NCBI GenBank assembly: GCA_017405115.1 | Contig: JAFRBA010000093.1 | Span: forward strand, 1 to 16,757 | DNA: 16,757 nucleotides | Source: Kiritimatiellia bacterium | Lineage (GTDB): Bacteria > Verrucomicrobiota > Kiritimatiellia > RFP12 > UBA1067 | Direction of reading: 5' to 3' | In this document: positions 7,122-13,148 of the stretch, one piece after another | Numbering within the stretch: the first letter of the stretch is position 1 | Layout: each line of letters starts with the position of its first letter | The notes under the pieces: model-generated | What the model was told of the DNA's origin: nothing | Databases searched by the model: none | What the model saw: the letters and a program-made list of their open reading frames with translations, nothing else | Translations under genes and position numbers: made by a program

Positions 7122-8255
7122 ATGCGCACACTCTATCTTGAATGCAGAATGGGGGCCGCCGGCGACATGCTGGCGGCCGCGCTTTTGAGCCTCCAGTCCG
7201 ATGCGGACGCCGCGCTCAGGCGGCTGAACGGCCTCGGGATCGACGGAGTCGAGGTATCCGTCGGCAAAGCCGAGCGTGCGGGCCTTGCCGGGTTGCTTGT
7301 CGACGTCTCCGTAAACGGGGAGTCCGAAGACCCGCACTGCCACCACCACGGGCATCACCACCATCACCACCACCACGCCACGATGGCGGAGATCGACTCG
7401 CGGATCGGCTCTCTCAACGCGTCTGACGCCGTGAAGGAGCATGTCCGCGCGGTATACCGCCTTATCGCCGACGCGGAGGCCGAGGCGCACGGGCGGCCCG
7501 TGGGCGAAGTGCATTTCCACGAAGTCGGCGCGCTCGACGCGATATGCGACATCGCGTCGGTTTCGCTCCTTCTCGAGATGCTGGGCGACGTGCGCATCGT
7601 CGCCAGCGTGCCGGAGGTCGGCGGCGGGTTCGTAAGCTGCGCGCACGGCACACTGCCGGTGCCCGCTCCCGCGACGGTCAACATCCTGAGGGGCGTGCCC
7701 TTCTCGAGCGGAGCGGCCGACTGCGAGCTCCTCACCCCGACCGGCGCGGCACTCCTAAGGCACTACGCTTCCGAGTTCGGCCCGATGCCCACGATGGCAG
7801 TCGAGCGCGTCGGCGTCGGGTGCGGGCACAGGGAGGTCGCAGGGCGCGCAAACGTCGTGCGGGCCTTCCTCGGCGAGACCGGGGACGCGGCGAACGAGAG
7901 GATCGTGGAGCTCAAGGCGAACATAGACGACATGACGGGGGAGGACCTCGCCTTCGCGTGCGAGCGCCTTAGGGCCGCAGGCGCCAGGGACGTGTCCCTC
8001 GTGCCGGCGGTCATGAAGAAAGGCCGCCCCGGGCACATGCTGGTAGTCCTCGCTGCGGAGGCCGACGCAGACGCGCTTGCCGCGGCAGTCCTCCGCGAGA
8101 CGTCGACTTTCGGCGTGCGGCGCACCGACTGCTCCCGCTATGCGCTGGCAAGGCGCATCGAGGCGGGAGCCGACGGCATACGCGTCAAGCACGGCGAGGG
8201 CTACGGGACGTCGAAGTCGAAGCCCGAGTTCGACGACCGGGCGAAATCCCGCTGA
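7122..8255 (+). CDS. larC: LarC, nickel-pincer-nucleotide nickel insertion protein (nickel chelatase)
   Basis: LarC inserts nickel into the pyridinium-3,5-bisthiocarboxylate mononucleotide, the last step of nickel-pincer cofactor synthesis for lactate racemase and related LarA enzymes; it acts in the cytoplasm and uses CTP. Family features in this 377-residue protein: LYLECRMGAAGDMLAAALL (4-22), GEVHFHEVGALDAICDIA (128-145), GTLPVPAPATVNILRG (176-191), ELLTPTGAAL (202-211), and the second-domain signature ELKANIDDMTGEDLAF (263-278). Residues 72-85 hold 12 His and one Cys, a nickel-binding-type insert. In Lactiplantibacillus plantarum this gene is read through a programmed frameshift; here it is one continuous frame. 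The end (PEFDDRAKSR) seems about 15-20 residues shorter than usual. LarB, LarE and LarA are not in the window. Confidence 0.92.
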   Translation: MRTLYLECRMGAAGDMLAAALLSLQSDADAALRRLNGLGIDGVEVSVGKAERAGLAGLLVDVSVNGESEDPHCHHHGHHHHHHHHATMAEIDSRIGSLNASDAVKEHVRAVYRLIADAEAEAHGRPVGEVHFHEVGALDAICDIASVSLLLEMLGDVRIVASVPEVGGGFVSCAHGTLPVPAPATVNILRGVPFSSGAADCELLTPTGAALLRHYASEFGPMPTMAVERVGVGCGHREVAGRANVVRAFLGETGDAANERIVELKANIDDMTGEDLAFACERLRAAGARDVSLVPAVMKKGRPGHMLVVLAAEADADALAAAVLRETSTFGVRRTDCSRYALARRIEAGADGIRVKHGEGYGTSKSKPEFDDRAKSR

Positions 8256-8261
8256 ACGGGA
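8247..8261. terminator. Possible weak bidirectional terminator between larC and the receptor gene
   Basis: A 5-bp hairpin (TCCCG-CTGAA-CGGGA) overlaps the larC stop and lies 5 nt before the end of the converging receptor gene. On the minus strand it is followed by TTT only; on the plus strand there is no U-run. It is the only hairpin at this convergent junction and is weak. Confidence 0.25.
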
Positions 8262-8265
8262 AACG

Positions 8266-10233
8266 TCAGAACTCGTAGCGCACCGTGAACATGAAGGTGC
8301 GGCGGGCGCCTGGATAGACGTACCACGGATCGAAGTACTCGCCGTAGTCGAAGTACCTGCGGTCGAACAGGTTGTCGACGGTGAGCGCGAAGGTGAAGCC
8401 GTCGAGCCACCTCCACGTCGGCATCACGCGCGCGCCCACGTCGAACAGGCAGTAGTTCGGCATCATCCCACCGCTCCCGGCGAAGTCGCCGCCGTAGCGC
8501 TGCTCGCCAACGAAGCGGAAGCCGCCGCCGACCGCAATCCAGTCCACTAGGAACACCTCGCCGAATATGCGCAGCTGCTGCCCAGGCACGAGCGGCACGT
8601 AGTTGTCCTCGTAGTCGCCCTCCGTGAAGCGCGAGCGCACGAACGAGTAGAGGACGCCAACGGAGCCGACCTTGTCGCGCGCCCACCTGAGCGACGTCTC
8701 GAAGCCGTCCCTGGCCGTGCGGTCAGGCGCGTTGACGTTCGCGTAGTTGAGGTACATGATCTCGTCCTCGAGCTCCGTGTGGTAGTACGTCGCGTTGAAG
8801 TTGAAGTCCTCCAGGAACGTCCAGTCCACGCCGACCGAGAAGTCGTCGCCCTCTTCGGGGCTGAGGCTCATGTTGGGGATGCCGTAGTACGAGAACAACT
8901 CGTCCGCCAGCGGCGCGTGGTAGAAGTGCGACCACTTGGCGAAGAACTTGAGGTCCTCGACAGGGCGCCAGTTGAGCCCCGCCTCGCCCGCTACGGCGCC
9001 CTTTGTCTTGCGCTCCCTGTCGCGGGAGTAGTCCGAAATGTATATGTCGCGGGAGCGGAACCACTCGCCGCGCGCCCCTCCGAACGCGGAGAGGCTTTCA
9101 AGGATCCAGAACTCGTCGTGGACGAAGAGCGCGCCGGTGAACCTGGAATAGTCGTTCTTGGCGTCCGCAGTGGCCCACAGCTCGTCAAGCTTGAGGTCGG
9201 TGCCAACGGTGAACCGGTTGTCGAAACCGCCAAGGCTTGTCTCGTCGACGTAGGCGACCTTCCAGTCGTAGGTGTAGACGTCGTAGTCGGTGTACCCGGT
9301 GGACTTCCTGTCGCGGAACGAGAAGGACGCGTCTATGCGGCGCTCCTCGCTGATGACGCCGCGCCCGGAGAGCGCCAGACCGTAGACCGAGTTCCACGCC
9401 TCGGCGTCGTTGTCGGACGCGTCGCTGGCGTTCTTCTTCCAGCTGCCGTAGTCCGTGCCGTAGCTTGACCTGCCGTAGTACACTCCGCCCGGCATGCCGT
9501 AGCGGCTGTCTGCCCAGAAGGCGCGGGCGTCGAACCAGCTGCCGCCCTCGAAGTGCTGGCGCACGCCGCCCTTGAGGGACCAGAGCTCGTACTGGGAGTT
9601 CTGCCGCCAGCCGTCGGCGCGGTCGTAGTCCAGGTCGGCGAAGTAGGTGGTGCCCGTCTCCTCGAATCCGCCACGAGTGCCGACGTGCGCGCCGACTGCG
9701 CCCCAGCTTCCGCCGTGCACGTCGAGGACGGTCTTCCTGTCGTAGGAGTCCACGTCGGACGTTATGTTTATGACGCCGGCGGACGCGTTGCCGCCGTGGA
9801 GCACGGTCTGGGGGCCGTGGAGTATCTCAACCTTCTCTATCGAACGCACCGGCACGCGCATGAGCTCCTGGGCGGCCATGTCCGGGTTGTTCAGCTCCTC
9901 GCCGTCGACTATGACCTTCGTGCGCCCGAAGCTGTTCGCACCGTAGCCGCGCATCGCAATCTGCGACATGGCGGGGTTGGGCGTGAGCTTGCGGACGAAC
10001 AGGTTCGCGCGTTTTTCGAGAAGGTCCACCGTGGACTCTGCGCCGGACGACTCGATGTCGTCCTTTGAGATCACGTCGACATGCGACGGAACCTCCCACT
10101 TGGTCTGGTCGAGCCGTGTCGCGAAGACGACTACGGGCTCGAGCTGCTCCACCTCTTCGGCGGCCTCCGACTGCGCCGACTGCACAGCCGCGTTTGTCAC
10201 CGCGGCGACCGCGGCGAACATCAGTGTGTTCAT
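8266..10233 (-). CDS. TonB-dependent outer-membrane receptor, probable cobalamin/corrinoid importer (BtuB-like)
   Basis: The protein has about 655 residues: a signal peptide (~1-20), a TonB-box-like segment LEPVVVFATR (~30-40), and a plug domain with the family landmarks VPSHVDVISKDDIES, QIAMRGYGANSFGRTKVIVD, and VEILHGPQTVLHGGNASAGV. A beta-barrel with many aromatic strand ends follows, and the C-terminus is ...TFMFTVRYEF, ending in the Phe typical of outer-membrane proteins. The length fits small BtuB-type receptors (about 600-700). A cobalamin riboswitch in the leader makes corrinoid the likely ligand. The ATG at 10233 is chosen; a GTG at 10236 and a later ATG at 10218 are alternatives, because GAGGAG lies only 2 nt before the first ATG. 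No TonB, ExbBD or ABC genes are nearby. Confidence 0.88.
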   Translation of the reverse strand: MNTLMFAAVAAVTNAAVQSAQSEAAEEVEQLEPVVVFATRLDQTKWEVPSHVDVISKDDIESSGAESTVDLLEKRANLFVRKLTPNPAMSQIAMRGYGANSFGRTKVIVDGEELNNPDMAAQELMRVPVRSIEKVEILHGPQTVLHGGNASAGVINITSDVDSYDRKTVLDVHGGSWGAVGAHVGTRGGFEETGTTYFADLDYDRADGWRQNSQYELWSLKGGVRQHFEGGSWFDARAFWADSRYGMPGGVYYGRSSYGTDYGSWKKNASDASDNDAEAWNSVYGLALSGRGVISEERRIDASFSFRDRKSTGYTDYDVYTYDWKVAYVDETSLGGFDNRFTVGTDLKLDELWATADAKNDYSRFTGALFVHDEFWILESLSAFGGARGEWFRSRDIYISDYSRDRERKTKGAVAGEAGLNWRPVEDLKFFAKWSHFYHAPLADELFSYYGIPNMSLSPEEGDDFSVGVDWTFLEDFNFNATYYHTELEDEIMYLNYANVNAPDRTARDGFETSLRWARDKVGSVGVLYSFVRSRFTEGDYEDNYVPLVPGQQLRIFGEVFLVDWIAVGGGFRFVGEQRYGGDFAGSGGMMPNYCLFDVGARVMPTWRWLDGFTFALTVDNLFDRRYFDYGEYFDPWYVYPGARRTFMFTVRYEF

Positions 10234-10242
10234 CACTCCTCT

Positions 10243-10353
10243 TTCCCCCTCATGCGAGGGTACTTGACGTTTGCGGAGGCGGCCCGCATTCCGACTATGA
10301 CGGCTGCGCGACAGCGCCTGGTTTTCACAGGACTTTCCGGTTACCGCCCCTCC
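10243..10353 (-). promoter_or_regulatory. Cobalamin riboswitch (compact, env8/class-II-like)
   Basis: Read on the minus strand, the leader contains the cobalamin core. Helix P1/P2 is GGA..GGCGG (10353-10344) pairing with CCGCCTCC (10282-10275). GGAAAGT follows (10338-10332). The T-loop hairpin is CCTG-TGAAAAC-CAGG (10331-10317). Next is a hairpin GCTG-TCGCG-CAGC (10315-10303). P6 is CCG-TCATAGT-CGG followed by AATGC (10303-10286). The order and the invariant stretches GGAAAGT, GTGAAA and CGGAATGC match the short hydroxocobalamin-type riboswitches. A downstream hairpin CCCTC-GCAT-GAGGG (10260-10247) sits just before the ribosome-binding site, where the regulatory kissing-loop hairpin is expected, so control of translation is likely. 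Confidence 0.85.
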
Positions 10354-10361
10354 ATGCGCGA

Positions 10362-10370
10362 ATTATACCA
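10362..10370 (-). promoter_or_regulatory. Extended -10 promoter of the receptor gene
   Basis: TGGTATAAT on the minus strand (TATAAT at 10362-10367). No convincing -35 box lies at 16-18 nt, so the TGG extension probably compensates. Transcription would start near 10355, directly before the riboswitch. Confidence 0.65.
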
Positions 10371-10386
10371 TAAATCCCACGCGCCT

Positions 10387-10851
10387 TCATCTGCAAAGCT
10401 CTAGCTGCTGCGTGCAGAAGGTGCGCACGTAGTCGTCCGTCGCCGACGACGCCCTGCGCTCAAGGGCCTCCCGCCACACCACCCTGCCGGACGACGGGAA
10501 TGGCTTCCAGAAGAACAGGAAGAAAGGATCCGGCAGCATTACCCACTGCGTGACCGCGGCTATCTGGGTCATCACGATCGGGTCGGTCTCGTAAGCGCCC
10601 TTCAGCTGCGCAAGGAGTGCGTCGGCGGACGCGGCGTCGGACACGAAGCCGGCCAGCACCGACTCCTCCGTGGCCGCCGCGATCGCCGAGTCGTTCTCGC
10701 GCGACCAGTTGGCCGCGAGAGGCTTCTCCGCAGTCGACCGCATCGCCGGGCCATAGCCCGCGTACGGATTCGGATCCACGTAGGGCTCGCCCGCGGCGCA
10801 AGCCGTCAGGGCGCAAGCCGCCGCCGCAACGGCCGCAAGAAGCTTTCTCAT
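10387..10851 (-). CDS. Small putative lipoprotein of unknown function
   Basis: The 154-residue protein begins MRKLLAAVAAAACALTAC, a lipoprotein signal peptide with lipobox L-T-A-C and Cys18 as the lipid-modified residue. The mature part starts with a Pro/Tyr-rich stretch (EPYVDPNPYAGYGPAM). A mostly helical region follows, then an aromatic segment DPFFLFFWKPFP (~108-119) that might touch a membrane or ligand, and two Cys near the C-terminus. No family is recognised; it does not look like the DUF1080-type glycoside hydrolases often found beside exported Gfo/Idh/MocA enzymes. Its ATG overlaps the stop of the oxidoreductase gene (ATGA), and a ribosome-binding site, AAAAAGGAGATGTACTC, lies within the end of that gene. 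It is the last gene of the operon. Confidence 0.75.
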   Translation of the reverse strand: MRKLLAAVAAAACALTACAAGEPYVDPNPYAGYGPAMRSTAEKPLAANWSRENDSAIAAATEESVLAGFVSDAASADALLAQLKGAYETDPIVMTQIAAVTQWVMLPDPFFLFFWKPFPSSGRVVWREALERRASSATDDYVRTFCTQQLELCR

Positions 10852-12167
10852 GAGTACATCTCCTTTTTCCAGGGTTCGCGCATCGTCTGGTACAGGAAGC
10901 GGTCAGCCGCCTCGTCGTCCACCGCGTGAAGCGTCTCGGGGTCGAACCGGAACCCGCGCCCAAGCCGCTCCGCCGCGATGCCGAGGTTGAACATCGTGCA
11001 CGATCGGAAGCCGTTCGACTCGTTGAGGGCGAACGGAACGCGCCGCCTGCACGAGTCGATGAAGTCCGTCTGCTGTGGCTTTGGCTTCGGCAGCTCCGCG
11101 AGGATCTTCGAGGCGTCGAGCTCCACACCGTCGCGGTCGACGAGGCGGAGGGTCTTTCCGCCCTCCGCCTTCGGATAGACGCACAGCCCGTTCGAGCCGC
11201 GCAGAAGAGGCTCGCTCTTCAGCGACTCGTCGCCGTCCAGGATGACAGTCGTGCCGTCGTCGTAGGTGAGCGTTATGCGGTCGAACCGCCCGACCGCCTC
11301 GGGATGCTGCCTCGGGCCGGCGTAGTCGATCTTCACCGGGCTCGTCTCGTCTTTGCACAGCAGGTACTGCAGCGGGTCCAGGTAGTGCTGCGCCATGTCC
11401 CCCAGCCCGCCGGAGTCGTAGTCCCAGTAGCCGCGGAACGAAGTGCCGGCGCGGTGGTGGGTGTACGGCTTCCACGGCGCGGGGCCGAGCCACATGTCCC
11501 AGTCAAAGCCCTCGGGTATCGGGTCGGGCCGCTCCGTGATGCGCCCTGACCAGCCGAACTTCCAGCTGAAGCCCTGCCCTGCGCCGAACGTGCAGCGTAT
11601 CGGGCCCTTGCCCAGCAACCCGTTCTCCACGACCTGGCGGATTGGCTCGACCGTCGTGCCGAAGCCGTAGAAAGTGGACTGGAAGCGGAACCATGTGTTG
11701 AGGCGGAACATGCGCTTCCTGGCCTTCACGACCTCCATCACGCGCTTGCCCTCGCCGACGGTGCGCGTCATCGGCTTCTCGCACCAGATGTCCTTGCCGG
11801 CCTTCGCCGCCATGACGCTCATGCAGCCGTGCCAGTGGGGCGGCGTGCAGATGTGCACGATGTCCACGCCGGGGTCGGCCAGGAGCTCCATGAAGTTCTT
11901 GTACGCCTTCACCTTGCCCCATCCGCACGCCTCGGCACGCGCAAGGCCATGCCTCACGCGCGCCTCGTACGGGTCGCAGAGGCCGACGAGCCGAGAGCCC
12001 TTGAACGACAGGTGGTTCGCGCTCTGCGCGATGACGCCGAATCCGATGAGCGCGCGCGTCAGCTGGTTTGACGGAGCCTCCGCCCCCCACAACGTCTTCG
12101 CCGGTATTATGTTGAAGGCCCCGAACGCCGCGGACGCCTTAAGGAGCTCCCTTCTTGTCATTTGCAT
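10848..12167 (-). CDS. Tat-exported Gfo/Idh/MocA-family oxidoreductase
   Basis: The protein has 439 residues. The N-terminus MQMTRRELLKASAAFGAF is a twin-arginine (Tat) signal, so the enzyme is exported folded with its NAD(P) cofactor. The Rossmann part shows RALIGFGVIAQSANHL (38-53), LVGLCDPYEAR (60-70), DIVHICTPPHWHG (102-114) and the family EKP motif in IWCEKPMTRT (127-136). The C-terminal dehydrogenase domain includes the typical GGLGDMAQHYLDPLQYLL segment. This family oxidises or reduces sugar hydroxyls; exported members in Bacteroidota make or use 3-keto sugars. The start at 12167 is chosen because GAGGAG lies 7 nt upstream; ATG 12161, which would form an ATGA overlap with the preceding stop, is an alternative two codons later. 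The frame continues open far upstream, but that part is a shadow of the epimerase gene. Confidence 0.88.
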   Translation of the reverse strand: MQMTRRELLKASAAFGAFNIIPAKTLWGAEAPSNQLTRALIGFGVIAQSANHLSFKGSRLVGLCDPYEARVRHGLARAEACGWGKVKAYKNFMELLADPGVDIVHICTPPHWHGCMSVMAAKAGKDIWCEKPMTRTVGEGKRVMEVVKARKRMFRLNTWFRFQSTFYGFGTTVEPIRQVVENGLLGKGPIRCTFGAGQGFSWKFGWSGRITERPDPIPEGFDWDMWLGPAPWKPYTHHRAGTSFRGYWDYDSGGLGDMAQHYLDPLQYLLCKDETSPVKIDYAGPRQHPEAVGRFDRITLTYDDGTTVILDGDESLKSEPLLRGSNGLCVYPKAEGGKTLRLVDRDGVELDASKILAELPKPKPQQTDFIDSCRRRVPFALNESNGFRSCTMFNLGIAAERLGRGFRFDPETLHAVDDEAADRFLYQTMREPWKKEMYS

Positions 12168-13111
12168 TTCGACTCTCCTCCATTGCAGGGCCCGCACTTG
12201 CCCGTCAGGCGGCGCACGGCCTGGCATATGTCCGCGGCGCGGCTGTCGCCGCCCTCGCGCTCCACCACGTAGTTGCCCTTGTACCCAAGCTTCTCGAGCG
12301 CGGCCACGAACGCAGAGCCGCCGACCTCGCCCTCGCCCCAGGGAACCTCTGTTCCCCATGTGCCAGGCTCCTTGGTCTCCACGGCGTCCTTGACATGCAC
12401 CTGACGAATCCACGGCGCAAGCGTGCGCAGCGCCTTCATCGGGCGGCCCTTCGCGTAGAGCACCATGTTCGCCGGATCGAAGTTGATGCCGATGCCCGGC
12501 ACCTTCTCCATGAACCGCGCAAGCTCCTCCGCCGTCTCCTGGCCGGACTCCAGGATCAGGGTCACGCCGTACTTGAGGCACTCGTCGCGCATCCACGAGA
12601 CGCGCTCGACGTACTTTGCGAGGGCCGCCGGGTCGCTTTCATCGAGGAACCCCGCATGCGTCGACATGTACTTGCAGCCAAGCTCCTTGGTGAGCTTTGC
12701 CCCCGCGGTCACGATGCGCTTGTTGGCCTCCCAGTGCTGGTCGGGGACGATGCCGCCCGTCTTGCGTATGGTCTCGAGGGTGGAGTAGTCTTCGCCGACG
12801 GTGGCGATCATCGTCGACATGAGATTCCACTCGCCCGAGGCGACCTTCGCCTTCACAAACTCAAGGACTTCCGCCCCTTCGGCCGAGCCATGGCGCTCGT
12901 CAGGGGCGATGAACGGACCGAGCGCGAGGTGTATGCCCTTCACTCCGGCCTTGTCCATCTCCGCGGCGACGCCCTTCATCGGCTGACGCCAGCTCCAGCT
13001 GCAGACGCCCACGCGTTCAGGCGCGACGACGCCGATGGGGGACTTGTCGTAGAGACACCCCGCCGCGAACACGAGCGCGGCGGCCGACAGTATACGAATT
13101 AGCTTGTTCAT
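12158..13111 (-). CDS. Exported lipoprotein sugar isomerase/epimerase-like TIM barrel (AP_endonuc_2 family)
   Basis: The protein has 317 residues. The start MNKLIRILSAAALVFAAGC is a lipoprotein signal peptide with Cys19. Residues ~33-300 match the xylose-isomerase-like/AP endonuclease-2 barrel: VGVCSWSWR (34-42), GVKGIHLALG (56-65), TLILESGQET (184-193), GIGINFDPANM (206-216), IRQVHVKDA (235-243), YVVEREGG (281-288). E188, D212, H239 and E284 or E286 are the likely divalent-metal ligands. Members isomerise or epimerise sugars; this one would act outside the cytoplasm, which fits the Tat-exported oxidoreductase encoded next. It is the first gene of the operon. A TATAAT box ends 7 nt before the ATG, so no normal leader exists. 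The C-terminal tail has three Cys (CGPCNGGESKCK). Confidence 0.85.
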   Translation of the reverse strand: MNKLIRILSAAALVFAAGCLYDKSPIGVVAPERVGVCSWSWRQPMKGVAAEMDKAGVKGIHLALGPFIAPDERHGSAEGAEVLEFVKAKVASGEWNLMSTMIATVGEDYSTLETIRKTGGIVPDQHWEANKRIVTAGAKLTKELGCKYMSTHAGFLDESDPAALAKYVERVSWMRDECLKYGVTLILESGQETAEELARFMEKVPGIGINFDPANMVLYAKGRPMKALRTLAPWIRQVHVKDAVETKEPGTWGTEVPWGEGEVGGSAFVAALEKLGYKGNYVVEREGGDSRAADICQAVRRLTGKCGPCNGGESKCK

Positions 13112-13118
13112 GTCCTAG

Positions 13119-13127
13119 ATTATACCA
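13119..13127 (-). promoter_or_regulatory. Extended -10 promoter of the epimerase/oxidoreductase operon
   Basis: TGGTATAAT on the minus strand (TATAAT at 13119-13124), within the 37-nt gap after the vWA gene. The nearest TTGACA-like box (CTGACA, 13147-13152) is 22 nt upstream, too far for a standard promoter, so the extended -10 likely suffices. The predicted start coincides with the ATG at 13111. Confidence 0.65.
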
Positions 13128-13148
13128 TATTGCCGCCGCCGTGTGTTG

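Noticed and set aside
7335..7379. Poly-His run as a sign of a cloned, tagged construct
   Set aside because: It lies inside the protein, mixes CAC and CAT codons, is interrupted by Cys and Gly, and fits a natural nickel-binding insert.
6798..7646. Open minus-strand frame opposite larC
   Set aside because: Antisense shadow, rich in His, Arg and Asp, with no plausible fold or start site.
8779..9468. Plus-strand frame opposite the receptor gene
   Set aside because: Val/Arg-rich shadow of the receptor coding strand; no ribosome-binding site.
10234..10236. GTG as start of the receptor gene
   Set aside because: The next codon is ATG, and the GTG lies even closer to GAGGAG; the ATG at 10233 is preferred, though both are unusually near the ribosome-binding site.
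12168..12596. N-terminal extension of the oxidoreductase frame beyond 12167
   Set aside because: It overlaps the epimerase gene in the wrong frame, while the Tat signal and GAGGAG fix the start at 12167.
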